Source of the DNA: Aureimonas pseudogalii
GTDB lineage: Bacteria > Pseudomonadota > Alphaproteobacteria > Rhizobiales > Rhizobiaceae
Reading direction: 5' to 3'
Assembly (NCBI RefSeq): GCF_014196835.1
Contig: NZ_JACIEK010000010.1
Span: 62,001-126,000, forward strand
Length of the DNA stretch: 64,000 nt
The stretch's first letter is position 1. The number at the start of each line of letters is the position of its first letter. Under the pieces are notes generated by a model that worked only from the letters and a program-made list of their open reading frames with translations, searched no databases and was not told where the DNA came from. Positions 27,231 through 35,423 of the stretch are shown here, one piece after another. The position numbers and the translations under genes are program-made.

Positions 27231-27248
27231 TGCTAATACGTATTAGCA
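27231..27248. promoter_or_regulatory. LacI-type operator, perfect palindrome
   Basis: TGCTAATACGTATTAGCA is a perfect 18-bp palindrome with the central CG typical of LacI-family operators. It is 16 bp before the repressor's ATG, so autorepression is likely. It stands out as AT-rich in a 70% GC setting. Confidence 0.8.
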
Positions 27249-27503
27249 AAGGTAAGTCGAGATGATCGTTCCTGTCAACCGGAGTTCGACGCACGGTTTG
27301 CGGGGTCGCCAGAGCGAGTGCCGTGGTGGGGCGTGCAACGGAAGTCACCGCTCCCGGCACGGAGCACATCCGCGGTCGGGACCTTGGCCGCCACACCGGG
27401 AACCTCCGGGAGCCGACGAGGCTTCAACCCATCGCGAGGATGACGCGTCCGATCCCGATCTCGCCGTCGCCGTCCGTGAACCCCGAAGTCGGATCTGCCG
27501 CCC

Positions 27504-27902
27504 ATGCTCTACATCGTGGACAATGCCATCCCCATCCTGGCCGCAACGCTGGCCGGCCTCCTGTTCGGGCTGGGCTGGTGGACGGTGTTTCGCGGCTCGC
27601 ATCCGTCGCCGGTGCCCAGTGCGGCGTTCGCGCTCCTGGCCGTCGTCGCCGAGTTCTGGCTTGCCTCGATCCTTGCGGGGGCGCTGATCCTCGCCCCGCC
27701 CGAGGCGCCCGCCTCCGTGATGGCCATCGCCACGCCGATCGTCATCTGGATCGGCTTCATCCTACCGGCCTTCGCGGTGTCGCTCGGCCGGCGACGGGCC
27801 GGCGCGGGCGCGATTCTCGTCGAGGCCGGGCATTGGCTGGGCGTGATGCTGCTGCAGGCCGTGGTGCTGAAGAGCGTCGGGCTGGTGCCGCCCGCGGCGT
27901 GA
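27504..27902 (+). CDS. DUF1761-like small membrane protein
   Basis: 132 residues, about four membrane helices (IPILAATLAGLLFGLGWWTV, FALLAVVAEFWLASILAGAL, SVMAIATPIVIWIGFILPAF, and the last around AGHWLGVMLLQAVVLKSVGL). Length, the GLGWWTVF start and the late GHWLG motif fit DUF1761, a family of unknown function. It is not clearly tied to a neighbour. The preceding 27249-27503 holds no gene that I can support. Confidence 0.75.
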   Translation: MLYIVDNAIPILAATLAGLLFGLGWWTVFRGSHPSPVPSAAFALLAVVAEFWLASILAGALILAPPEAPASVMAIATPIVIWIGFILPAFAVSLGRRRAGAGAILVEAGHWLGVMLLQAVVLKSVGLVPPAA

Positions 27903-27989
27903 GGGAGCCCGGTTCGCTCGCGGCAGGGGGGAACCGGCGCTCGTGACTCCCGCAGGGGAGATCCTGTATGAACGCGGGCAGGACCGAAG

Positions 27990-29066
27990 ATGTGCGAGAT
28001 CGCGTCCGGGCTTCGGGCGTCCGGCTCCGGCGCCTTCGATCGCCGGCGTTGCAGTGGAGTCGTGGTGGTCGAGACAACTGGAAACCCCGACGTCGAAGTG
28101 TCGCTGGTCGTGCCGATGTACAATGAGGGCGAGGGCTGCCTCGAGTTTCTGGCGACGGTCGATGCGCTGCTGGCGTCCTGTGCCGCCTCGCACGAGATCA
28201 TCTGCATCAACGACGGAAGCTCGGACGACACGCTCGCGAAGCTCAAGATCGCGCGGGTCTCCCGGCCGAACGTGAAGATCGTCAACCTGTCCCGCAACTT
28301 CGGCAAGGAGGCCGCCCTGACGGCGGGTCTCGACCTCGCGAGGGGCCGCGCGGTGATCCCGATCGACGCCGACTTCCAGGATCCGCCCGAACTCATCGAC
28401 ACGATGCTGCGGCGCTGGCGGGAGGGCGCGCAGGTGGTGCTCGCCCGGCGCACCGACCGCTCGGCCGACACGATGCTGAAGCGGACGACTTCGGCGGGGT
28501 TCTACAAGGCGTTCGGCCGGTTGACCCGCCTCGACATGACGCCCGATGTCGGTGACTTCCGGCTGATGGATCGCGTCGTCGTGGAGGCGCTGAAGCAGCT
28601 GCCGGAGCGCTCGCGCTTCATGAAGGGCCTGTTCGCCTGGGTCGGCTTCCGGCAGGTGACGATCGACTACGTGCGCGCCACCCGGCGCGCGGGAACGACG
28701 AGCTTCAACTATTTCAAGCTGTGGCAGTTCGCGCTCGACGGCTTCTTCTCGTTCAGCTCGCTGCCGCTGAAGATCTGGTCCTATTTCGGCTTCGGGATCA
28801 GCGCGCTAGCCGCGGTCTACATGCTGTTCCTGATCGTGCGCACGATCGTCGAGGGCGGCGACACGCCGGGTTACGCCTCGCTGATGTGTGTCATCCTGTT
28901 TTCCAACGGCATCATCCTCATCAGTCTCGGCGTCATCGGCGAGTATCTGGCGCGGGTATTCACGGAGGTGAAGCGCCGTCCCCTCTATCTCGTGAACGAG
29001 ATGGAGGGGTTCGAGACGCCGGAGATCGCTCGTTCCGATCGGCGCGAACGAGTGGAAACCGCATGA
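27990..29066 (+). CDS. gtrB: GtrB-like bactoprenol glycosyltransferase (GT2)
   Basis: 358 residues as drawn from the ATG at 27990; a GTG at 28062 or 28065 would give a start nearer the family norm. GT-A fold: SLVVPMYNEGEGCLEFLATV, INDGSSDDT, DADFQDPPELIDTM (the DxD-like and DFQDPPE signatures of GtrB/DPM-type enzymes) and PDVGDFRLMDR. Two C-terminal helices (IWSYFGFGISALAAVYMLFL, YASLMCVILFSNGIILISLG) anchor it. It should transfer a sugar from a nucleotide donor to undecaprenyl phosphate on the cytoplasmic side. Its stop overlaps gtrA by ATGA. Confidence 0.92.
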   Translation: MCEIASGLRASGSGAFDRRRCSGVVVVETTGNPDVEVSLVVPMYNEGEGCLEFLATVDALLASCAASHEIICINDGSSDDTLAKLKIARVSRPNVKIVNLSRNFGKEAALTAGLDLARGRAVIPIDADFQDPPELIDTMLRRWREGAQVVLARRTDRSADTMLKRTTSAGFYKAFGRLTRLDMTPDVGDFRLMDRVVVEALKQLPERSRFMKGLFAWVGFRQVTIDYVRATRRAGTTSFNYFKLWQFALDGFFSFSSLPLKIWSYFGFGISALAAVYMLFLIVRTIVEGGDTPGYASLMCVILFSNGIILISLGVIGEYLARVFTEVKRRPLYLVNEMEGFETPEIARSDRRERVETA

Positions 29067-29554
29067 CGACCCTCGCCGGAAACCCGGCGCCCCGCCCCGG
29101 AACTGAGCGGCTTCGCGAGATCGGCGTCTTCCTGGTGGTCGGCGGGGCGGCCTCGCTCGTGCATCTGGCGATCGCCGTGCTGCTGGTCGAGATCGCGGCT
29201 CTGAGACCCTGGCAGGCCAATATCGGCGCCTTCCTCTGCGCCCTGCCGGTCAGCTATCTCGGCCATTCCTACCTGACCTTCACGGCGCGCCGAAACGGCC
29301 GGGCGTCGGCGGTCTCGCGCGCCACCCTCTCGCGCTTCACCCTTCTGGCGCTGGTCGGCTTCAGCCTCAACCAGGCCAGCGTCGTCGTCTTCGCCGAGAT
29401 TCTCGGGCTGCCGTTTCGCGCCGTAATGCTCGCCACGATCGTGGCGATCGCGGCGCTGCAGTTCGTCCTCGGCAAGCTCTGGGCCTTCAACGGCGCGCGG
29501 AGCGCCACCTCGCCGAACGGCGACGCCGCCGCGCTTCGCCCGGACGCGCCCTAG
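29063..29554 (+). CDS. gtrA: GtrA-family membrane protein (probable lipid-linked sugar flippase)
   Basis: 163 residues, ATG inside the gtrB stop (ATGA). Four membrane helices: IGVFLVVGGAASLVHLAIAV, WQANIGAFLCALPVSYLGHS, FTLLALVGFSLNQASVVVFA, MLATIVAIAALQFVLGKLWA; the KLWAF-N end is family-typical. GtrA proteins are thought to flip undecaprenyl-phosphate-linked sugars made by GtrB to the periplasm for attachment to O-antigen or other polymers. Its TAG shares CTAG with the stop of the convergent gene. Confidence 0.9.
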   Translation: MTTLAGNPAPRPGTERLREIGVFLVVGGAASLVHLAIAVLLVEIAALRPWQANIGAFLCALPVSYLGHSYLTFTARRNGRASAVSRATLSRFTLLALVGFSLNQASVVVFAEILGLPFRAVMLATIVAIAALQFVLGKLWAFNGARSATSPNGDAAALRPDAP

Positions 29555-31095
29555 CCGGCGCCGGCGGGGCGCATGTCGACCACGTCCTTGCGGAAGAAAT
29601 CCATGATGATGCGGACGATCCAGTTCGTGTTCTCGCCGCGCTCGTGGAGGCCGGGGGGCCATTCCTGTCCGCCGACGATTTGCAGCTTCGGCGGCTGCGT
29701 GAAGACCATGGTGCGCCCGGTGTCCGATCCCGAGGCCCAGGTGGCGGCGCGGGCGGCGAGCGCCCGGTCGTAGTCGGCATAGTCGGCGCGAAGCCGAGCG
29801 GCGTTCGGGGTCGTCGCGAGCATCGTGGCGGCGAGAAGCGCGACGAGCGTGACGGAGCCGCGGCCCGCGCCATCGCCCATTCGCGCCGGGAGCAGCAGCG
29901 AGGCCACCCGCGCGAGGGCGAGGATGCCGAGCACGAACAGGCATTCGCGCATGGTGGAATGGCGCTGGCAGCAGGGAGCGCCGAACTGGTAATAGCTGGC
30001 AAGCAGCGAGGCGAAGGCCCCGCCGAACAGACCGGCGACGAGAGCAAGCGCTTCCAACAGCCGGATGCGCGAGCGCGTCGCGAGTGTGCGGAACAGCGCG
30101 AGCGCACCGACGAAGAGCGCGATCCGCGCCATGAACATGCCGGTGATCCAGACAGCGTCGCGCCCTTCGCCCGTCCACCCTGTTACTTCCTGCGGAAAAC
30201 GGAGAAGCGCCTGCACGAGACTGCCGGCTAGATCGTGGGTGTCCGCTCCTGCGACGTTCTCGTTCGTGATCCTCAAGCGTCCTCGAACGATGAAACCGAA
30301 GACCGAGAGGCTGGCGACGATCGGGGCGGCCAGAAGTCCACAGATCCGAAGAAAGCTTCGTTCATCTCGGTTCCGCCGATTCGTCGCGACGACGAATACG
30401 AGGAAAGAAACGGAGAAGGCGAAGACAACCATCGCGCCCATCTCGTTCGAGAAGGCTGCTACGACGAGCGCGACGGGAACGGCGATTCCGATCGCGGGGC
30501 CGTCGCCATCATGACCGACGATCCAAAGCGTCGCGAAGGCGAGGGCCGCAATGGCTGGCATGTAGGCAAAAGAGCCCTGAGGCCAGTAGAAAGCCTCGCC
30601 GACCTCTTGGCTGTTGAGGAAGAGGACGAGCGTCGTAAGGGCTAGAAACAGGAGCGGCAAGCCGACCGGAACGCGCCGGCGCCACAGCTGCCAAACGGCA
30701 GGAAGCACCATCGCGCCGATGAGGACGAGCCAAGCGAAGCCCAGGAAGCGCGTCATTCCTTGTTGCCCCGTCGCTTCCACCCAACGGGCATAGACGTATA
30801 GAAGTGCCTCGGAGACCGGCCTGAAACTCAAGTTCAGCAGTCGATCGATGAAGGCCTGCGCTCCGCCCACTCGTAGGTCGAAGATCGTGTCGTATTCGTC
30901 CAGCTGCCATTTTCCGAGGGGCACAAGCCCTGCGAACAATGCGATGACCACGAGTGGCACGCCCATCGCCGCGACCACAAAGAGGGACGACGGGCTGGAT
31001 GGCGCTCCGGATAGAAGCGCTACCTGCGAGGTTGCAACGGCCGTTCCCGCAGAAGCGACATGCTCGCGGCCAAGTGAAGGGGGCGTCTGCTCCAT
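29551..31095 (-). CDS. large polytopic membrane protein, possible GtrC-like glycosyltransferase
   Basis: 514 residues from the ATG at 31095 (a GTG at 31158 would add 21). About ten to eleven helices, with an early periplasmic loop WQLDEYDTIFDLRVGGAQAF that has acidic residues after helix 1, as in GT-C membrane glycosyltransferases, and a soluble C-terminal part (PPKLQIVGGQEWPPG). Next to gtrA and gtrB it could be the third, polymer-specific enzyme of a Gtr set, although it lies on the opposite strand. Its first half (about 30240-31095) is clearly poorer in GC, near 55-60%, than the second half and the neighbours, suggesting mosaic origin. No enzyme family was recognised with certainty. Confidence 0.7.
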   Translation of the reverse strand: MEQTPPSLGREHVASAGTAVATSQVALLSGAPSSPSSLFVVAAMGVPLVVIALFAGLVPLGKWQLDEYDTIFDLRVGGAQAFIDRLLNLSFRPVSEALLYVYARWVEATGQQGMTRFLGFAWLVLIGAMVLPAVWQLWRRRVPVGLPLLFLALTTLVLFLNSQEVGEAFYWPQGSFAYMPAIAALAFATLWIVGHDGDGPAIGIAVPVALVVAAFSNEMGAMVVFAFSVSFLVFVVATNRRNRDERSFLRICGLLAAPIVASLSVFGFIVRGRLRITNENVAGADTHDLAGSLVQALLRFPQEVTGWTGEGRDAVWITGMFMARIALFVGALALFRTLATRSRIRLLEALALVAGLFGGAFASLLASYYQFGAPCCQRHSTMRECLFVLGILALARVASLLLPARMGDGAGRGSVTLVALLAATMLATTPNAARLRADYADYDRALAARAATWASGSDTGRTMVFTQPPKLQIVGGQEWPPGLHERGENTNWIVRIIMDFFRKDVVDMRPAGAG

Positions 31096-31307
31096 GAGGA
31101 TCCAGTCGTCGTTGGCGGGAAAGGGCTGCTGATGACCGTCGAGTCTCGGCAAGTACACGTTTCGACGGGGTCGAGGCCGGTCCTATCAAAGGAAGCGGGC
31201 ATCGTCCATTGCAGCGCGCGCGCAGCTAGGGCGAGTGCCGTCAGCCGGAATTCGTGGCACGACACGGCCGCGAGAACCGAAAAGCCTGCCGTCCGGCCAC
31301 GACATCC

Positions 31308-32141
31308 TCACGACAGGCCGATCGAGATCGCGCCGGCGGCGACGGCGATGCAGGCGAGGAGGCGGCGCCAGCTGAGCGCTTCGCTCAGAAACGCCGAGCC
31401 GAGCAGCGCGGCGAAGACGACGCTGGTCTCGCGAAGGGCGGTCACCGGGCCGGCCGGCCCGAGGGCGAAGGCGGCGATCACCAGCCCGTAGGCGGCGAGC
31501 GAGACGAAGCCGCCGACGGCCGCCTTCCAGGTCTCGCGCGAGCGCAGATCGATTGCGAGCCGCCCGCGCGCGACCCAGACGGCCAGTGGCAGAAGCGTGC
31601 CGAACAGAAGGCAGATCCACGCCGTGTAGGCGAGCGGGTCGCCTGCCGTGCGCACCCCGAGGGCATCCACGGTGGCGTAGACCGCGACGATCGCGCCGGT
31701 CCCCGTCGCCCAGAGCAGCGAGACGGCGGAGATCCGGCCGCGGCCTCCCGTCAGCCCGAGAATGCCGAAGACGATCAGCGCGATGCCCGCGACGGAGGCG
31801 GAGGACAAGGTCTGCCCGACGACGAGGAAGCCGCCGAGCGACACGAGAACGGGCACCGTGCCGCGCACCACCGGATAGACCTGGCCGAGGTCGCCGTGCC
31901 GGTAGGCTGCGACGAGAAACAGGCTGTAGGCCACCTGCAGCGCGCTGGAGAGGCCGATGAACGGCCAGGCGCCCATCGGCGGCAGCGGCAGCACGAGCGC
32001 GAAGGGCAGCGCCACCGGAACCATCGCCAGGCTCATCACCATGACGACCTGAAGGCGATCGGCGCTGGAGCGCAGGAACGCGTTCCAGGTCGCATGCGCG
32101 AGCGCGGCCGACAGGGCGAGCGCGACGACGAGCGGGCTCAT
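31308..32141 (-). CDS. EamA/DMT-family transporter
   Basis: 277 residues, ten predicted helices in two EamA repeats (first starting SPLVVALALSAALAHATWNA, second around SAVSLLWATGTGAIVAVYAT). DMT proteins move small metabolites, often exporting amino acids or drugs. Its ATG overlaps the stop of the TetR gene (TCAT on the plus strand), so the two form a regulator-exporter operon read leftward. Substrate unknown. The stretch 31096-31307 ahead of the neighbouring membrane gene contains nothing I can assign. Confidence 0.9.
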   Translation of the reverse strand: MSPLVVALALSAALAHATWNAFLRSSADRLQVVMVMSLAMVPVALPFALVLPLPPMGAWPFIGLSSALQVAYSLFLVAAYRHGDLGQVYPVVRGTVPVLVSLGGFLVVGQTLSSASVAGIALIVFGILGLTGGRGRISAVSLLWATGTGAIVAVYATVDALGVRTAGDPLAYTAWICLLFGTLLPLAVWVARGRLAIDLRSRETWKAAVGGFVSLAAYGLVIAAFALGPAGPVTALRETSVVFAALLGSAFLSEALSWRRLLACIAVAAGAISIGLS

Positions 32142-32719
32142 GGTCGCGTGGCATTGGCGAAGATCGACGCGACGCCGCCGCGAAGTCCGGCCAGCGCGTC
32201 GGCGGTCGCGCCGATCTCGGCCAGAAGCGTCGCGCCCTCGAACAGGATGAAGAGGCTCGCGGCCACGCAGCGCGCCCTTTCCCGGCCGAAATCGTCCGCG
32301 ACGATCGCCTCGAGCCGCCGGCGGAAGGCGCTCTTCTGCTCGATGACGGCTCCCAGCACGGGATGGCCGGGCGTGCCGAACTCGGCGAGCGCATGGGCGA
32401 AGGCGCAGCCGCGGAAATCCTCTCGCGCGAACCAGCGCCCGTACCAGCCGACGATCGCCTCGATCCGGCCGGACGCCGAATCGGCCGCTGCGGTCAGGCG
32501 GTCGAGCCGATCGTCGAAGCGGGCGGCGCGGTGGCGCAACACCTCGACGATCAGCCCGTCCTTGCCGGGGAAGTGGCGATACATCGTCATCTTCGCGACC
32601 CCGGCTTCGACGATGATCCGATCGATGCCCGTCGCGTGGTAGCCGTCCCGGCGAAACAGCCGGTCGGCGGTCTCGACGATCTGCTGCCGCTTGTCCGGTG
32701 CGGGCGTGATAGACGGCAT
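32138..32719 (-). CDS. TetR-family repressor of the DMT transporter
   Basis: 193 residues from the ATG at 32719. The DNA-binding domain reads RQQIVETADRLFRRDGYHAT, then EAGVAKMTMYRHFPGKDGLI; the rest resembles TetR members with a FRGCAFAHALAEFG segment, common in quinone- or thiol-responsive repressors of exporters and reductases. The Cys in RGCAF may be a sensor residue. A perfect 9-bp-arm operator lies 15 bp ahead of its start. Translationally coupled to the DMT gene. Confidence 0.93.
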   Translation of the reverse strand: MPSITPAPDKRQQIVETADRLFRRDGYHATGIDRIIVEAGVAKMTMYRHFPGKDGLIVEVLRHRAARFDDRLDRLTAAADSASGRIEAIVGWYGRWFAREDFRGCAFAHALAEFGTPGHPVLGAVIEQKSAFRRRLEAIVADDFGRERARCVAASLFILFEGATLLAEIGATADALAGLRGGVASIFANATRP

Positions 32720-32734
32720 GGCAAGCTCCAAGGG

Positions 32735-32754
32735 ATGAGACAGGTCTGTCTCAT
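32735..32754. promoter_or_regulatory. TetR operator
   Basis: ATGAGACAGGTCTGTCTCAT has perfect 9-bp arms around a 2-nt centre. The AGACAG-N2-CTGTCT core is frequent in operators of small TetR repressors of this type. It sits 15 bp before the TetR ATG, ideal for autorepression of the TetR-DMT operon. Confidence 0.75.
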
Positions 32755-32938
32755 TTGATGCGGGCCTGTGCTGATACGCAAGTCGATATCGCTTCGTTTG
32801 GCCGGCATGTCCGTATCGCCTGCCCCATCGGACGTTGACGGCGGGGCGCATGCGCCTAGGCTGCCGCATCGGCAGGCGTGGGAACGTCCGTTTCGCAGCC
32901 ATGCGGCACGGGCGGGAGCCGGTCTCGGGGAGAATCCA

Positions 32939-34636
32939 TTGAAGAAGCTGATCAACGATCCGCTGGCCGTCGTCGACGAGATGCTGGCGGGATTGACATA
33001 CGCCCATCCGGAACTCGCACGACTCGAAGGCGAGCGCGTGGTCGTGCGCGCCGACATCGACGCGTTTCGCATGAGCGGGCGCGTCGCGCTGGTCTCGGGC
33101 GGCGGCTCGGGGCACGAGCCCGCCCATGCCGGCTATGTCGGCGAGGGCCTGCTGACGGCCGCGGTCTGCGGCGACGTGTTCACCTCGCCCTCCACCGATG
33201 CCGTGCTCGCCGCGATCCGCGCCGTGACGGGGGAGGCGGGCACGCTGCTGATCGTCAAGAACTACACCGGCGACCGGCTGAACTTCGGTCTGGCGGCCGA
33301 GATCGCCCGCTCCGAGGGCCTCGCGGTCGAGATGGTGGTCGTGGCCGACGACGTGGCGCTCGAAGCCGGCCCCGAAACCGCCGGGCGCCGCGGCATCGCG
33401 GGCACCGTTCTCGTGCACAAGGTGGCCGGCGCGGCGGCGGCCGGCGGCGCCTCGCTCGAAGAGGTCAAGGCCATGGCCACCCAGGCGATCGCCGCCGTCG
33501 CCAGCATGGGCGTGGCGCTCTCGGCCTGCACGGTGCCGGCCGCGGGCAAGCCGGGCTTCACGCTCGGTGACGACGAGATCGAGCTCGGCCTCGGCATCCA
33601 CGGCGAGCCCGGCGTGCGCCGCATGCCGATGCGGCCGGTGCGCGAACTCGTCGAGACCATCCTCCAGCGCATCGCCGGGGAACTGCCGCTGGCGCGCGGC
33701 GATCGGATCGCGGTGCTCGTCAACAATCTCGGCGCGACGCCCGCCATGGAAATCTCGATCGCCGCGGCCGGCGTGGTCGAAGCCGCGCGGGCGCGGGGCT
33801 TCGCGGTGGAGCGGGTCTGGGCGGGCACGTTCCTCACCGCGCTCGACATGGCCGGCTGCTCGGTCTCGGTGATGCGGCTCGGCGACGCGCTTCTGGCGCA
33901 TCTCGATGCGCCAGCCTCCGCGCCCGCCTGGCCGGGACGCGGCGCCGGGCCGCTCGGTGGCGCACCCGCGATGATCGCGCAGGCGCAACAACCCGCCGCG
34001 GTGCCGGTGCCTGGCGACGGCGCGGCGATCGTCGCCGCCGTGCGGGCGGCGGCGCAGGCCCTCGTCGCCGAGGAAGCGCGGCTGACCGATCTCGACGGGC
34101 GGGTCGGCGACGGCGATCTCGGGCTCAATCTCGCGCGCGGCGCCTGCGACGTGCTCGCCGGCATCGACGCCTACGGTAGCGCAAATGCCGCCTCGATCCT
34201 GCGGTTCCTCTCGGCGACGCTGCGCAAGAGCGTCGGCGGCACGTCCGGCGCGCTCTATGCGGCGGGCCTCCTGCGCGCCGCACGCGAGCTCGACGGGATC
34301 GAAACGCCAGCGGCGCGGGACTGGTCCGCCGCCCTCGCGAGCGGCACGAAGGCGATCGCCACGCTCGGCGATGCCCGGCTCGGCGACCGCACGATGCTGG
34401 ATGCGCTGCTGCCGGCCGCCGAGACCCTCGCGGCGCATGTCGGCGAATCGGGAGCGCTCGACGCCGCGCTGGAGGCCGCACGCCGCGGCACTGCGGCGAC
34501 CGCCGCGATCGCCTCGCGGCGCGGACGCTCGAGCTATCTCGGCGAGCGCGCGATCGGCACGCCCGATCCCGGCGCCGAGGCGGTTCTCGTCTGGCTCGGC
34601 GCCCTTCGCGACGCGCTCGCCGGGGCGGATCGGTAG
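32939..34636 (+). CDS. dhaKL: dihydroxyacetone kinase, fused DhaK-DhaL (ATP-dependent)
   Basis: 565 residues from a TTG start chosen because the product then begins with the usual KKLINDPLAVVDEMLAG and GGGGAG stands 7 nt upstream; the longer frame has no family match. The DhaK half has SGGGSGHEPAHAGYVGEG and the substrate-binding His at about residue 221 in GIHGEPG. A Pro/Ala linker (residues about 330-360) leads to the DhaL half with the ATP/metal motif LDGRVGDGDLGLNLARG and GGTSGALYAAGLL. Fused ATP-using enzymes of this size make DHAP from dihydroxyacetone; some act on other trioses or ketoses. Convergent with the ribitol-dehydrogenase-like gene of the adjacent polyol cluster. Confidence 0.93.
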   Translation: MKKLINDPLAVVDEMLAGLTYAHPELARLEGERVVVRADIDAFRMSGRVALVSGGGSGHEPAHAGYVGEGLLTAAVCGDVFTSPSTDAVLAAIRAVTGEAGTLLIVKNYTGDRLNFGLAAEIARSEGLAVEMVVVADDVALEAGPETAGRRGIAGTVLVHKVAGAAAAGGASLEEVKAMATQAIAAVASMGVALSACTVPAAGKPGFTLGDDEIELGLGIHGEPGVRRMPMRPVRELVETILQRIAGELPLARGDRIAVLVNNLGATPAMEISIAAAGVVEAARARGFAVERVWAGTFLTALDMAGCSVSVMRLGDALLAHLDAPASAPAWPGRGAGPLGGAPAMIAQAQQPAAVPVPGDGAAIVAAVRAAAQALVAEEARLTDLDGRVGDGDLGLNLARGACDVLAGIDAYGSANAASILRFLSATLRKSVGGTSGALYAAGLLRAARELDGIETPAARDWSAALASGTKAIATLGDARLGDRTMLDALLPAAETLAAHVGESGALDAALEAARRGTAATAAIASRRGRSSYLGERAIGTPDPGAEAVLVWLGALRDALAGADR

Positions 34637-34663
34637 AGGCCGCCTCCGGCGGGCCCGCAAGCG

Positions 34664-35392
34664 TCAGATGTCGAAGTTGCGCGGCAGGATCACGAGGTCG
34701 CGGATCGCCACGTTGCGCGGCCGTGTCAGCATGAAGAGTACGGCCTCGGCCACCTCCACCGGCTCGATCAGGGCGCCGTTGGCGATGGCGCGCTTCAGGT
34801 TCTCGGGCGGCCAGTCCTTGACCAGCGGCGTCACCACCGGGCCCGGCGCGACCGCGCCGACGCGCACGTCGTGCTTGGCCACCTGCCGGCGCGTGGCATG
34901 GACGAAGGCCTGCACCGCGTGCTTGGAGGCCGAGTAGATCGGCTCCCACGGAATGGCCTGATGGCCGGCCACCGAACTCGTGACGATCACGTCGCCGGTG
35001 CCGCGGGAGATCATGTGCGGCAGCACCGCATGGACACCCCGAAACACGGCGTTGACGTTGAGGTTCAGCATCCGGTCGAAGGCGGCGGGATCGCCGTCCA
35101 CGAGGTCGCCGCCGACATAGGAGCCGGCATTGGCGTGGAAGATGTCGAGCTGGCCGGCCTCCTTGAGGATTTGCGGCAGCATGCCGGCGACTTCGGTCGG
35201 ATCGGTGATGTCGATCCGCAGCGCCCGCGCGCCGGTGCCGAGATCGGCCACCGCCTTGGCGAGTCCGTCTTCGTCCCTGTCGACGACGAAGACCGTCGCG
35301 CCGGCCCCCAGCATCGTCCGCGCGCATTCGAGCCCGATGCCCGATGCGCCCCCTGTGATCGCCGCGACCTTGCCGGTCAGTTCGTTGGCCAT
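34664..35392 (-). CDS. rbtD: ribitol 2-dehydrogenase-like SDR
   Basis: 242 residues, GGGAGGA 7 nt before the ATG. SDR core: ITGGASGIGLECARTML, the variant HANAGSYVGGD in place of NNAG, catalytic Ser in VTSSVAG and YSASKHAV, ending RNVAIRDLVILPRNFDI. The variant HANAG motif and the terminal VRDLVILP-type tail match rhizobial ribitol 2-dehydrogenases, which oxidise ribitol to D-ribulose with NAD+. Last gene of the leftward set epimerase-ROK-SDR-SDR. The exact polyol may differ from ribitol. Confidence 0.9.
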   Translation of the reverse strand: MANELTGKVAAITGGASGIGLECARTMLGAGATVFVVDRDEDGLAKAVADLGTGARALRIDITDPTEVAGMLPQILKEAGQLDIFHANAGSYVGGDLVDGDPAAFDRMLNLNVNAVFRGVHAVLPHMISRGTGDVIVTSSVAGHQAIPWEPIYSASKHAVQAFVHATRRQVAKHDVRVGAVAPGPVVTPLVKDWPPENLKRAIANGALIEPVEVAEAVLFMLTRPRNVAIRDLVILPRNFDI

Positions 35393-35423
35393 GGTTGGTC
35401 CTCCCTCGTTGCTTCCTGGATGC

